Of a stretch of DNA of 64,000 nucleotides, positions 1 to 8,238 are shown one piece after another. Where the stretch lies: contig NZ_CP121261.1 in assembly GCF_029637605.1 (NCBI RefSeq), forward strand, positions 2,604,001 through 2,668,000, given 5' to 3'. Each line of letters begins with the position of its first letter. Position 1 is the first letter of the stretch. The position numbers and the translations under genes are program-made. The notes under the pieces are model-generated. The model worked only from the letters and a program-made list of their open reading frames with translations. It was not told the origin of the DNA and searched no databases. This stretch comes from Achromobacter spanius. GTDB taxonomy: Bacteria; Pseudomonadota; Gammaproteobacteria; Burkholderiales; Burkholderiaceae_B.

Positions 1-725
1 AGAACGTTGATTTCGACATCGAGCAAGGCCAGTTCGTCTGCGTGATCGGCCATTCCGGCTGCGGCAAGACCACCATCCTGAACGTGCTGGCCGGCATCGA
101 CGACACCAACGAAGGCGTCGTCATCATGGACGGCCGCCAGATCTCGGGCCCGTCGCTGGAACGCGGCGTGGTGTTCCAGGCGCATGCGCTGCTGCCCTGG
201 CTGACCGCGCTGCAAAACGTGGAATTCGGCGTGCGTTCGCGCTGGCCCGCCTATAGCCGCGAGCAAGTGCGCGAACACAGCCTGCGCTACCTGGACATGG
301 TGGGCCTGGCGCAGGCGGCCAGCAAGAAGCCCAGCGAACTCTCGGGCGGCATGAAGCAGCGCGTGGGGATTGCGCGCGCCTTCGCCATTCAGCCCAAGAT
401 GCTGTTGCTGGACGAACCCTTCGGCGCGCTGGACGCGCTGACGCGCGGCACCATCCAGGACGAGCTGCGCGGCATCGTGCAGCAAACCCGCCAGACCGTG
501 TTCATGATCACGCACGACGTGGACGAAGCCATTCTGCTGTCGGACCGCATCCTGCTCATGAGCGCGGGCCCCTACGCCCGCATTGCCGAGTCCGTCAGCG
601 TGGACCTGCCGCGCGACCGGACCCGTGCCAGCCTGCATCACGAACCCCGCTATTACGACATTCGCAACCATCTCGTCGACTTCCTGGTCGACAAGGCATC
701 CCACAAGGAGGGAACCCCATCATGA
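1..725 (+). CDS. ABC transporter ATP-binding protein, nitrate/sulfonate/cyanate type (5' end outside window)
   Basis: The reading frame is already open at the left edge, so the true start lies outside and about 240 residues are visible. It carries a Walker A loop (GHSGCGKTT), Q-loop, signature LSGGMKQR, Walker B LLLDEP followed by FGALDALT, and the switch histidine in ITHDVDEA. This set is typical of the NrtD/SsuB/TauB branch of importer ATPases, which work at the cytoplasmic face with a permease and a periplasmic binding protein. The stop TGA overlaps the ATG of cynS, so the two are translationally coupled. That makes cyanate (or nitrate/cyanate) the likely substrate; the permease and binding protein would be expected to the left. 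Family sure, substrate inferred from context. Confidence 0.9.
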   Translation, partial: NVDFDIEQGQFVCVIGHSGCGKTTILNVLAGIDDTNEGVVIMDGRQISGPSLERGVVFQAHALLPWLTALQNVEFGVRSRWPAYSREQVREHSLRYLDMVGLAQAASKKPSELSGGMKQRVGIARAFAIQPKMLLLDEPFGALDALTRGTIQDELRGIVQQTRQTVFMITHDVDEAILLSDRILLMSAGPYARIAESVSVDLPRDRTRASLHHEPRYYDIRNHLVDFLVDKASHKEGTPS

Positions 726-1168
726 TGTCCCGCGCTGAAGTGACCGAACTGGTCGTTACCCGCAAACTGGAAAAAAAGCTGTCCTGGAGCGCCATCGCCG
801 AAGCCGTTGGCCAGAGCAAGGAATGGACCACCGCCGCGCTGCTGGGTCAGATGACGCTGACCGAGGAACAGGCGCTGGCCGCCGCCCGCATCCTGGACCT
901 GCCGGATGACGCCGTGGTGCAGTTGCAAGTGGTGCCCTACAAGGGTTCGCTGCCCACCACGGTGCCCACGGACCCGCTGATCTACCGCTTCTATGAGCTG
1001 ATCAACGTCTACGGCACCACGTTCAAGGCGCTGATCCATGAAGAGTTTGGCGACGGCATCATGAGCGCCATCGACTTCAAGATGGACTTGCAGCGCGAAG
1101 CCGACCCCAAGGGCGACCGCGTGCAGATCGTGATGAGCGGCAAGTTCCTGCCGTACAAGATGTATTGA
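722..1168 (+). CDS. cynS: cyanate hydratase (cyanase)
   Basis: 148 residues, close to the usual 150-156. Cyanase converts cyanate plus bicarbonate to ammonia and carbon dioxide in the cytoplasm as a homodecamer. The N-terminal half is a helical DNA-binding-like fold (KKLSWSAIAEAVGQS). The C-terminal half holds the catalytic trio seen in the family: Arg89 and Glu92 in IYRFYEL and Ser115 in GIMSAIDF. The protein ends with the conserved GKFLPYKMY. The start is the first of two adjacent ATG codons; it overlaps the stop of the ABC ATPase gene, and the preceding AAGGAGG is a good ribosome binding site. The role together with the importer is cyanate detoxification and use as nitrogen source. Confidence 0.97.
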   Translation: MMSRAEVTELVVTRKLEKKLSWSAIAEAVGQSKEWTTAALLGQMTLTEEQALAAARILDLPDDAVVQLQVVPYKGSLPTTVPTDPLIYRFYELINVYGTTFKALIHEEFGDGIMSAIDFKMDLQREADPKGDRVQIVMSGKFLPYKMY

Positions 1169-1179
1169 TGGCTTGACCT

Positions 1180-1208
1180 GCGCGCCCCGCATCAAGACCG
1201 GGGCGCGC
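1180..1208. terminator. hairpin between convergent cynS and pdxY
   Basis: A perfect 10-bp stem (GCGCGCCCCG / CGGGGCGCGC) with a 9-nt loop begins 12 bases after the cynS stop. There is no clear T-run, but the position between convergent genes fits a bidirectional terminator. Confidence 0.55.
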
Positions 1209-1250
1209 TTGGGTTGCTGCGTTGGTTGCTGGGTTGGCTTGCGGGCTGGC

Positions 1251-2114
1251 CTAGCCTTCCACCGCAAGCTCTTCCCAACCCAGCTCGCGCGTGCGCTGCA
1301 AGGTGGCCGTGACTTGCGCCGCGGCCTCTCGCGCCGCTTCAAGCAGGTCCTGGCCAGTCAATAGCTTGGCCGTGAGGCTGGCCATGAACACGTCGCCGGT
1401 GCCATGCACCGACGGCGGGATGGCAATCTCCGGATGCGTCACGACGTTGAGCGTGTCGCGCGTGACCACCGCCAATTGCAAGGCACCCGGCGCCGCCGCC
1501 ATCGGCGCGGCGCTGGTCACGACAATCCACTGCGGCCCCAGCGCGATCAGTTCACGCGCCGCCGCCACGACCTCGTCCATCGTCGCCAAGGGCCGGCCCA
1601 CCAGCATTTCAAGTTCAAAGTGATTCGGCGTCATGCCATCGGCCAGCGGCACCAGCAAGTCGCGGTACTGCGCGACCAGGCCCGCATCCACATACAAGCC
1701 GTCGTTGCGGTCGCCCATGACGGGGTCGATATGCACGCGCAGATCCGGCCGCGCGGCGCGCAAGGCCGGCAACCAGCTTGCCAGCAGGTCCGCCTGCCCT
1801 GGCTGCCCCAGATACCCGCAGACCACGGCGCGCGCCACGCGGGTCACGCCACGCTCGTTCAGCCCCTTCAACAAACCGGCGAACCAGTCCAAGGGCACCG
1901 CGCCGCCGTGCAGCGTCGGGTAGTGCGGCGTGTTGCTCAGCACCACCGTGGGCACCGCGATGGCGCGCAGGCCCGCGCGGCGGAAGATCGGCATGGCGGC
2001 GTTGTTGCCGACATAGCCGTAGACGACTTGGGATTGGATCGAAATGACGTCCACCTGCGCGGTGAAGGCGGGCAACGCTGCGCCGGGCGTGGGGGCAGCG
2101 GAAATGGCGGTCAT
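1251..2114 (-). CDS. pdxY: pyridoxal kinase PdxY
   Basis: 287 residues, the standard length for PdxY. It phosphorylates pyridoxal to pyridoxal 5'-phosphate in the vitamin B6 salvage pathway in the cytoplasm. The N-terminus shows the hallmark SIQSQVVYGYVGNNAA segment, followed by the LSNTPHYPTLHGG region of the pyridoxal kinases, and VHGTGDVFMA supplies the catalytic Asp241 of the ribokinase-fold GTGD motif. About ten residues before the conserved VDVISIQS are extra and rich in Ala and Pro, so a slightly later start cannot be excluded, but the ATG used here is the only one nearby. It is convergent to cynS and apparently a single gene. Confidence 0.93.
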   Translation of the reverse strand: MTAISAAPTPGAALPAFTAQVDVISIQSQVVYGYVGNNAAMPIFRRAGLRAIAVPTVVLSNTPHYPTLHGGAVPLDWFAGLLKGLNERGVTRVARAVVCGYLGQPGQADLLASWLPALRAARPDLRVHIDPVMGDRNDGLYVDAGLVAQYRDLLVPLADGMTPNHFELEMLVGRPLATMDEVVAAARELIALGPQWIVVTSAAPMAAAPGALQLAVVTRDTLNVVTHPEIAIPPSVHGTGDVFMASLTAKLLTGQDLLEAAREAAAQVTATLQRTRELGWEELAVEG

Positions 2115-2263
2115 ACGGCGGGCTCCTGACAGGAACTTAAGGTTGCATGCCGGCGAGGGGCCGGCTGCGCAACATTCTAGTCCGCCGCGCGGGGTTCGCT
2201 GGCGCAGGGCAACCTGGCGCAGGGCCTACTTGCCGCGCAGCCCCCCTGCTGATCGGCTTACCT

Positions 2264-2629
2264 TCACGCCGTGCGGCTGATGAAGTAGATCTTCTTCACG
2301 AACTGGTCCACTTCCCAGCGACCCGTATAGCCTTCGGGCATGACGAAGGCCTGGCCCACCGTCAGTTCATGCACCGTGCCGTCCGGGTCCACCAGCCGCG
2401 CCGCGCCTTCGATGATGGTGCCGAACTCGATGTAGCCAGTGGTGTTGGCCTGGAACACGCCCGCGGTGCTTTCCCACACACCGGCTTCGGCCTTGCCGGC
2501 ATTGCCCTCGAAGAAGGTCTCCGACATAAAAGCCGTGTCACCCGAGATCGGGCGGCGGGGCTTGCCCGGCGCCGGGTTCTTCATCGGGCCGGCATCAATG
2601 CGGACTAGCCGCGAGGGGGCGTGTGTCAT
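2264..2629 (-). CDS. cupin domain protein (DUF861/EutQ-like)
   Basis: 121 residues making a single small beta-barrel cupin. The C-terminal half (FGTIIEGAARLVDPDG, then VGQAFVMPEGYTGRWEV) matches the (S)-ureidoglycine aminohydrolase-type cupin family in which a late Trp and FVMPxG are typical. The ATG at 2629 is chosen because AAGG lies 6-10 bases upstream; a TTG slightly further out would overlap the upstream gene. It follows the XRE-cupin regulator by 14 bases on the same strand and is probably co-transcribed and controlled by it. The substrate is unknown; binding of a small amine or amino acid is common in relatives. Confidence 0.8.
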   Translation of the reverse strand: MTHAPSRLVRIDAGPMKNPAPGKPRRPISGDTAFMSETFFEGNAGKAEAGVWESTAGVFQANTTGYIEFGTIIEGAARLVDPDGTVHELTVGQAFVMPEGYTGRWEVDQFVKKIYFISRTA

Positions 2630-2643
2630 GGCTTGCCTTGGGT

Positions 2644-3198
2644 TCAATGCGCCGCCACCACCAACACTTCAGCCATGGCGCGGCTGACCGTGCGCATGCG
2701 GTGCGGCAGTTCGGAATCAAAGTAGAGGGAATCGCCGGTCTCCAGGCGCAACTGGCGTTCGCCCACGTGGACCTCGATGGCGCCCTTGAGCACCAGCAGG
2801 AATTCTTCGCCCGGGTGCGGAAACACCGCGGTGGCGTCGGGAAATTCGCGCGGCGGATGCACCACGAAGGGCTCCATCGCCTTGACCTTGCGGCGTCCGG
2901 CCAGCGACTCGTAATGGTATTGCGAGCCCAGCCCCCCGCGTTGCAGGGCCTCGCGGTCGGCCACGCGCACCACGCTGACCACTTCGTCCTGCGCGGCGTC
3001 ATCCGCGCCCACAAGCTGCGACACGCCCACGCCATAGGCTTCGGCCAGGCGCAGCACCGTCGAAATCGACGGTTCGCTCAAGCCGCGCTCAAGTTTGGAC
3101 AGATAGCTTTTGGTCAGCCCGGTGCGCTGCGCAAGCTGTTCCAGGGACAGGGCTTGCTGACGGCGCAGGGTGCGTAGGCGGTGGGGCAGATCGATCAT
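2644..3198 (-). CDS. XRE-family transcriptional regulator with C-terminal cupin domain
   Basis: About 184 residues from the ATG at 3198. Residues 1-60 form a clear Cro/C1-type helix-turn-helix (LSLEQLAQRTGLTKSYLSKLER). The rest ends in a cupin sensor (HPGEEFLLVLKGAIEVHVGE, then LETGDSLYFDSELPHR) that carries the usual metal-binding positions. XRE-cupin proteins such as PuuR-type regulators repress small amine or amino-acid catabolic units and sense the metabolite with the cupin. The start is uncertain: neither this ATG nor one 33 bases upstream has a good ribosome binding site, but the HTH begins directly after this one. The downstream cupin gene is the likely target. Confidence 0.88.
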   Translation of the reverse strand: MIDLPHRLRTLRRQQALSLEQLAQRTGLTKSYLSKLERGLSEPSISTVLRLAEAYGVGVSQLVGADDAAQDEVVSVVRVADREALQRGGLGSQYHYESLAGRRKVKAMEPFVVHPPREFPDATAVFPHPGEEFLLVLKGAIEVHVGERQLRLETGDSLYFDSELPHRMRTVSRAMAEVLVVAAH

Positions 3199-3343
3199 GG
3201 GCGGGAGGGCAAAAATCCGACCGGTAAGCATGCCCGAAAGCGGCGCCGCCGTCGAGCGCTCTGCGCCTGCACGGTGCTTGCCTTCCCGTGCTTCACCTGG
3301 ACGCCCTACGCCTGATCGGCCTTCTTCCCCCCGGCCCTGTGGT

Positions 3344-4126
3344 TTACGCCAGCACGTCCGGATGCGAACGCAGCGCGCGGCGCGCGTAATAAGAAAACCC
3401 TACCTGCGACCGCTTGGGCGTCAAGATCCAGTCATGCGCCTCGCGGCCCAGCTCGGGCGGAATGGGTTGGATCTTGCCGGCCGACATCGCCAACAGTTGC
3501 ATGCGCGCGGCACGTTCGAACTGCAAGGCCAGCACGCAAGCCTCTTCCACCGAGCCCGCTGCGATCAACATGCCGTGATGCGACAGCAGAATGGCGCGCT
3601 TGTCACCCAGCGCGGCCGAGATGATCTCGCCTTCTTCATTGCCCACCGGCACGCCCGGCCAGTCCTTCAAGAACGCCACATCGTCGTACAGCGTGCAGTT
3701 GTCCATGTGCGACACCTCCAGCGGTACCTCCAGCATCGACAACGACGCCACGTGCAGCGGGTGCGTATGGATGATGCAGTTCACATCGGGCCGCGCGCGG
3801 TAAATCCACGAATGAAAACGGTTGGCCGGGTTGGGCATGCCGCCGCCCTCTTGCACGCGCAGATCCTCGTCCACCACCAACAGATTGCTGGCCGTGATCT
3901 CGTCAAAGCCCAGGCCCAGGCGTTGCGTGTAATAGCGGCCCGGCTCCGTCGTGCGCGCGGTGATCTGCCCGGCCAGGCCCGAGTCATGCCCGCCGTCGAA
4001 CAGAATGCGGCACGTCAGCGCCAGCCGTTCGCGCAGGCTCCACTGCGGGGTGTCGAACTGGCGCTGCATCTCGGCTTGCGCCCGCGCGATCAGTTCGTCT
4101 TTTCCCAGATGCATCGTATCGTTCAT
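3344..4126 (-). CDS. class II aldolase/adducin family protein
   Basis: About 260 residues with the adducin/class II aldolase fold. Visible metal ligands are the HTHPLH motif near residue 121 and the second motif LLSHHGML near residue 183. The family holds metal-dependent aldolases, epimerases and decarboxylases of sugar phosphates or hydroxy acids. An odd point is that the usual catalytic Glu in the SxE triplet before the conserved HxxIYxxRPD is not evident; the sequence reads NPANRFHSWIYRARPD. The second of two ATGs is preferred because GGAG sits five bases upstream of it. It lies downstream of a Bug receptor on the same strand, which suggests a carboxylate or hydroxy-acid substrate. The reaction is unknown. 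Confidence 0.85.
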   Translation of the reverse strand: MNDTMHLGKDELIARAQAEMQRQFDTPQWSLRERLALTCRILFDGGHDSGLAGQITARTTEPGRYYTQRLGLGFDEITASNLLVVDEDLRVQEGGGMPNPANRFHSWIYRARPDVNCIIHTHPLHVASLSMLEVPLEVSHMDNCTLYDDVAFLKDWPGVPVGNEEGEIISAALGDKRAILLSHHGMLIAAGSVEEACVLALQFERAARMQLLAMSAGKIQPIPPELGREAHDWILTPKRSQVGFSYYARRALRSHPDVLA

Positions 4127-4161
4127 CATGTCTCCGTCATGCCGTGTTCAACCACGGCGTA

Positions 4162-4257
4162 AGTCCTGAATTTCTTGCTGAATCGCTTTCTGAATCGCTT
4201 GCTGAATTCGTTGCTGCATTACTTGTTGAATTCGTTGCTGAATTACTTGTTGAATGG
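4162..4257 (-). repeat. 12-bp tandem repeat, about 8 imperfect copies, in frame after a receptor stop codon
   Basis: Units of the form CTTGCTGAATCG (plus-strand sense) recur every 12 bases from 4162 to 4257, with changes mainly at three positions. On the minus strand, in the same frame as the Bug receptor that ends at 4301, the sequence continues past the TGA for about 46 codons without a stop. There it encodes a four-residue repeat (IQQV, IQQR, MQQR, IQQA, IQKA, IQQE). No separate start or ribosome binding site is evident, so translation is unproven. Confidence 0.85.
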
Positions 4258-4300
4258 CATCCCGGATTGCAGCCTGACTCGCAGCCCGGGATGCAGGCCA

Positions 4301-5263
4301 TCAATCCATCTTGATATCGGCGCGCTTCACGATGTCGGCCCATTTTGACTTCTCGGCCTTGATGAAGCGCTGGTATTCGTCAGCCGACCCGGTATACAAC
4401 TGCGTGCCCTGGGACGCCAAACGGTCTTTCAATTGCGGGGATGCCAGCGTCTTTTGCAAGGCCGCGTTCAAGGCGGCCAGCACCTCGGGCGGCGTGCCGG
4501 CCGGCGCAAAGAACGCATTCCAGGAACTGATCTGCAAAGCCGCGTCGCCGACTTCGGCGCTGGAGGGCACAGCCGGCGCCGCCGCCAAACGCTCGCCCGA
4601 CGCCACCGCCAGGGCATGCAGCTTGCCCGACGCCACGTGCGGCATGATGACCGAACTGGCGTCCATCACCACATCCACCTGCTCGCCCACAGCGGCGTTG
4701 ACCGCTTCGCTACCGCTCTTGAACGGCACATGCACAATGTCCACGCCGGCCGTCAACTTCAGCAGCTCCAGACCCAGATGCGGCGAACTGGCGTTACCCG
4801 CCGAACCAAAATTCAGGCGTCCGGGATTGGCCTTTGCATAGGTCACGAAGGCGTCGAACGTGGAGGCCGGTACACCCGCCCGCACCGCCAGCACAAACGG
4901 CGACCCCGACACCAGGCCCACCGGCGCGAAAGCGTTCGCGTCGTAGCTGAGCTTGTTGTAGATCAGCGGGTTCACTACCTGCGTGCCCACCGTTCCCATG
5001 AAAATCGTATAGCCGTCGGGCGCCGCCGTGGCTGCTACTTGGGCGGCGATGACGCCACCCGCGCCGGGGCGATTTTCGATGACGAGCGTTTGCCCCAGGA
5101 CATCGCCCATGCCCTTGCCCACCTGCCGCGCGACGATATCGGTAATGCCACCCGCGCCGAAAGGCACGATCAGCCGGATGGTGCGTTCCGGATACGCAGC
5201 CTGCGCGCCGCTCGTCAAACCCAGCGCTATTGTTAGCGCGGCTATCCTGCGAAAAACCTTCAT
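4301..5263 (-). CDS. Bug family tripartite tricarboxylate transporter substrate-binding protein
   Basis: 320 residues. The N-terminus is a clear Sec signal peptide (MKVFRRIAALTIALGLTSGAQA) cut before AYPERTIR. The mature protein has all Bug/TctC marks: IRLIVPFGAGGITDIVAR, ENRPGAGGVIAA, APDGYTIFMG, and NPGRLNFGSAG. Bug proteins are periplasmic Venus-flytrap receptors that bind carboxylates or amides and are expanded in Bordetella-type genomes, often without their membrane partners, as here. The gene lies upstream of the class II aldolase gene on the same strand, with a 12-bp repeat tract between. The ligand cannot be deduced. The stop is a single TGA after which the frame remains open for 46 codons. 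Confidence 0.93.
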   Translation of the reverse strand: MKVFRRIAALTIALGLTSGAQAAYPERTIRLIVPFGAGGITDIVARQVGKGMGDVLGQTLVIENRPGAGGVIAAQVAATAAPDGYTIFMGTVGTQVVNPLIYNKLSYDANAFAPVGLVSGSPFVLAVRAGVPASTFDAFVTYAKANPGRLNFGSAGNASSPHLGLELLKLTAGVDIVHVPFKSGSEAVNAAVGEQVDVVMDASSVIMPHVASGKLHALAVASGERLAAAPAVPSSAEVGDAALQISSWNAFFAPAGTPPEVLAALNAALQKTLASPQLKDRLASQGTQLYTGSADEYQRFIKAEKSKWADIVKRADIKMD

Positions 5264-5964
5264 GCCATTCCCCTTGATTGCGCCGTGTCGGCTTTAATGA
5301 CACAAAGTGTCCTATAGGGGATTGAGTTTCCGCAAGGGGAAAGTGATTGGGGGATACCCTGAGCAGCAGGAATAAAGTTCGCCTTTTTTCGTTGAAGTTC
5401 GCCTTTTGGCTTTGGTGGTCAACACCTGCTATTGCGCGGGCATCTCCTCGTATTTTGTGCGGATGGACGGCCTGCAGGCTGAAGAAAGGCGAACTTTGCA
5501 ATAGTCGCGATCAAATTAGCGCGACAGCCCAAGCCGGCAGATCTGGGATATGCCCGTACGGGCATTGGGGAGGAGACATGGACGTCTCGAGCACTCGGCT
5601 AGCCTCGCACCATGCTCTGTATCGTCACCCGCACCTACTACGTGGCGAGAAGCGCCATGACCGAGACTCAGGTCCCACGGACCGCACCCTCCGAAATTTC
5701 GAAAGCGCGCAGGCGCGTTTCAAGGACTGAAACTTCTTTTGAAGACCGTTCTCGGCCAGAACAGGACATTAAGCCAGCACAAGCAAAAATCGAGACGACC
5801 GGGAAAAACTCGGCCGACCAGTTGGCTACCAAATTTAATGTTCTGCTAGTAATTTTTTGTGTAGGCTAGACCCCAGGTTTCCGTAGTTGCGTGACTTTAT
5901 TGCCCGATAGAACCCCGTTTTTGAAACCGGTCCGCCGATCTCAATGTATGGAGAAGTCGTCATC
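5264..5964. other. 700-bp intergenic spacer between divergent Bug receptor and alkylsulfatase genes
   Basis: No convincing gene is seen. The stretch is visibly less GC-rich than its surroundings, and short open frames in it (for example 5612-5869 plus) lack coding character and ribosome binding sites. It holds a repeated 12-base motif, listed separately, and must contain the promoters for both flanking genes. Confidence 0.6.
5375..5496. promoter_or_regulatory. three copies of AAGTTCGCCTTT, two direct and one inverted
   Basis: AAGTTCGCCTTT starts at 5375 and again at 5395, exactly 20 bases apart, and the reverse complement AAAGGCGAACTT lies at 5485-5496. Copies spaced two helical turns plus an inverted copy about 90 bases away are typical of a regulator-binding region, possibly with looping. 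The regulator is unknown. Confidence 0.45.
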
Positions 5965-7998
5965 ATGAAGCTCATCCGCTGTGTGAATTCACTCTCGTCT
6001 GTCCTGTATCCCTCTGGAAAGCCATTGAAGGGCAGTCGCCTAGCGTCGGCCGCATTGGCGACATTGTTTCTTGCCACATCAACCTCGGCTTGGACACAAC
6101 AGGCGCCCAAGCCTGCTGAAGATGCGACCAAACAGGCGAACGCCGCGCTGCTGAAAGAGCTGCCATTTTCGGACAAGACTTCTTTTGAATTGGCCCACAA
6201 GGGTTTCATCGCCCCGCTGCCGGCGGCGTTGATCAAGGGCGAACAGGGCAACCTGGTGTGGGACCCCACCAAATACAACTTCATCAAAGAAGGCTCCGAC
6301 GCCCCGGATACCGTCAACCCCAGCCTGTGGCGGCAATCGCAGCTTCTGAACATTTCCGGCCTGTTCCAGGTCATGGACGGTATCTACCAGGTGCGTAACC
6401 TGGACCTGTCCAACATGACAATCGTCGAAGGCAAGGACGGCCTGACGATCATGGACCCGCTCATTTCCACCGAGACCGCCAAGGCCGCGTTGGATCTCTA
6501 CTACCAACATCGGCCGAAGAAGCCCGTCGTCGCGGTGATCTATACGCACAGCCACGTTGACCACTACGGCGGTGTGCGCGGCGTGGTGGACGAGGCCGAC
6601 GTGAAGGCTGGCAAGGTCAAGATCTATGCCCCGCTGGGCTTTCTGGAACACGCGGTGGCGGAGAACGTGATGGCCGGCACGGCCATGAGCCGGCGCGCCA
6701 GCTACATGTATGGCAACCTGCTGCCGCCCAGCCCGACGGGCCAGGTAGGCGCCGGCCTGGGCACTACTACTTCGGCCGGCACGGTGACCCTGATCCCCCC
6801 GACAGACATTATCGAAAAGACGGGCGAAACGCGCACCATCGACGGGCTGACGTATCAATTCCTGTACGCGCCTGGAAGCGAAGCGCCCGCCGAAATGCTG
6901 TACTACATCAAGGAAAAGAAGGCGCTGAACACGGCCGAAGATTCCACCCACACCCTGCACAACACCTATTCTTTGCGGGGCGCCAAGATTCGTGACCCGC
7001 TTGCCTGGTCGAAGTACTTGAACGAAGCCTTGGCCATGTGGGGCGATGACGTGGAAGTCATGTACGCCATGCATCACTGGCCGGTGTGGGGCAAGAAGGA
7101 AGTGCAGGAACAGCTGGGCATGCAACGTGACATGTACCGGTACATCAACGACGAGACCTTGCGGCTGGCCAACATGGGCTACAACAAGGAGGAAATCGCT
7201 GAACAGGTCAGGCTACCGAAGGCGATTGCCACCAAGTTTTCCAACCGGGGTTATTACGGCTCGTTGAACCACAACGTGCGCGCAACGTACGTGCTGTACC
7301 TGGGGTGGTTCAACGGCAACCCTGCCACGCTGCATACACTACCCATCGAGGAAGGCGCAAAGCGCTATGTCGACATGATGGGCGGCACGGATGCGCTGCT
7401 GAAGAAAGCCCGCGAGTACTACGCCAAGGGGGATTACCGGTGGGTCGCCGAGGTGGTGAACTATGCGGTCTTTGCCGACCCGAAGAATCAGGCTGCGCGC
7501 GACCTGCAAGCCGATGCCTTGGAACAGATGGGCTATCAGGCTGAAAGCGGCCCGTGGCGCAATTTCTATCTGACGGGCGCCAAGGAACTACGCGAAGGCG
7601 TGAAGAAGCTGCCCGTTCCGGATACCGCCAGCCCTGACACCGTGCGAGCTATGACGCTGGACATGCTCTTTGACTATTTCGCCGTTCGCTTGAACCGTGA
7701 AAAAGCCGAAGGCAAGCACGTCGTGCTGAACGTAGACTTCACCGATACCAAGCAGCAGTACACGCTGGAGATGGTGAACAGTGTTCTCAATCACACGGAA
7801 GGCAAACTGGCGAAGGAGCCCAGCGCAAGCGTGTCGCTGACCCGCAACACGCTGAACGACATCATGTTGAAGCAGACGACGCTCAAAGATGCGCTTGCCA
7901 AGGGAGACGTCAAGATCACCGGAGATCAGGCCAAGCTGAACGATGTCTTTGGTTCGCTGGATGACTTTGAATTCTGGTTCAACATCGTGACGCCTTAA
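5965..7998 (+). CDS. linear primary-alkylsulfatase, SdsA1-type secreted metallo-beta-lactamase-fold enzyme
   Basis: 677 residues from the ATG at 5965, preferred over the ATG at 5944 because GGAG lies upstream of it. A signal peptide ends near STSAWTQQ. The metallo-beta-lactamase domain carries THSHVDHYGG with His195, His197, Asp199 and His200, a second metal region AEDSTHTLHN, and MHHWPVWG. A dimerisation domain follows, and an SCP2-like C-terminal domain (from about residue 565) presents a hydrophobic cleft for alkyl chains. SdsA1 of Pseudomonas hydrolyses sodium dodecyl sulfate and similar primary alkyl sulfates to alcohol and sulfate, giving carbon and detoxification. Length and domain order agree with that family. 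A strong terminator follows. Confidence 0.95.
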   Translation: MKLIRCVNSLSSVLYPSGKPLKGSRLASAALATLFLATSTSAWTQQAPKPAEDATKQANAALLKELPFSDKTSFELAHKGFIAPLPAALIKGEQGNLVWDPTKYNFIKEGSDAPDTVNPSLWRQSQLLNISGLFQVMDGIYQVRNLDLSNMTIVEGKDGLTIMDPLISTETAKAALDLYYQHRPKKPVVAVIYTHSHVDHYGGVRGVVDEADVKAGKVKIYAPLGFLEHAVAENVMAGTAMSRRASYMYGNLLPPSPTGQVGAGLGTTTSAGTVTLIPPTDIIEKTGETRTIDGLTYQFLYAPGSEAPAEMLYYIKEKKALNTAEDSTHTLHNTYSLRGAKIRDPLAWSKYLNEALAMWGDDVEVMYAMHHWPVWGKKEVQEQLGMQRDMYRYINDETLRLANMGYNKEEIAEQVRLPKAIATKFSNRGYYGSLNHNVRATYVLYLGWFNGNPATLHTLPIEEGAKRYVDMMGGTDALLKKAREYYAKGDYRWVAEVVNYAVFADPKNQAARDLQADALEQMGYQAESGPWRNFYLTGAKELREGVKKLPVPDTASPDTVRAMTLDMLFDYFAVRLNREKAEGKHVVLNVDFTDTKQQYTLEMVNSVLNHTEGKLAKEPSASVSLTRNTLNDIMLKQTTLKDALAKGDVKITGDQAKLNDVFGSLDDFEFWFNIVTP

Positions 7999-8020
7999 GG
8001 CGGGTATCTCAGGGACGAAC

Positions 8021-8056
8021 GAGGCCGACGTAGGTGTGCGTCGGCCTCGCCGCTTT
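8021..8056 (+). terminator. rho-independent terminator after the alkylsulfatase gene
   Basis: A perfect 10-bp stem GAGGCCGACG / CGTCGGCCTC with an 8-nt loop begins 23 bases after the stop and is followed by GCCGCTTTTA. Confidence 0.75.
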
Positions 8057-8093
8057 TACAGCTCGGATCTCGCGAGTGTCCGCTTTGGGTTGT

Positions 8094-8200
8094 GCATTCA
8101 AGTTGACACTGTCATGGATCAGGCCGGTGCGGCAGGGGCAACGATCGTCAAACCACCGCACGAAACGTTCTGGGGCGGTTACTCGGGGTACTTTCAGGAC
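8094..8200 (+). pseudogene. remnant of a VOC (glyoxalase-like) family gene
   Basis: One frame encodes about 35 residues (VDTVMDQAGAAGATIV, then ETFWGGYSGYFQD) that match the C-terminal half of VOC-superfamily proteins. In those proteins the text normally continues with DPDGHLWE. Here the match breaks right after YFQDGK. No start, N-terminal half or end is present, so this is a decayed scrap between the terminator and the end of the next Bug gene. Confidence 0.6.
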
Positions 8201-8238
8201 GGCAAGACGCCGCCCCGGCGTCCGCCTTCAACCTGGCC

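Noticed and set aside
4162..4257. CRISPR-like array
   Set aside because: Units are 12 bp with no spacers, so it is a simple tandem repeat.
4137..4343. 68-codon Asn/Ser/Thr-rich frame over the 12-bp repeat
   Set aside because: It is produced by the repeat in another frame, without ribosome binding site or homology.
5612..5869. 85-codon plus-strand frame in the long spacer
   Set aside because: No ribosome binding site, no motif, and codon use unlike genes of this genome.
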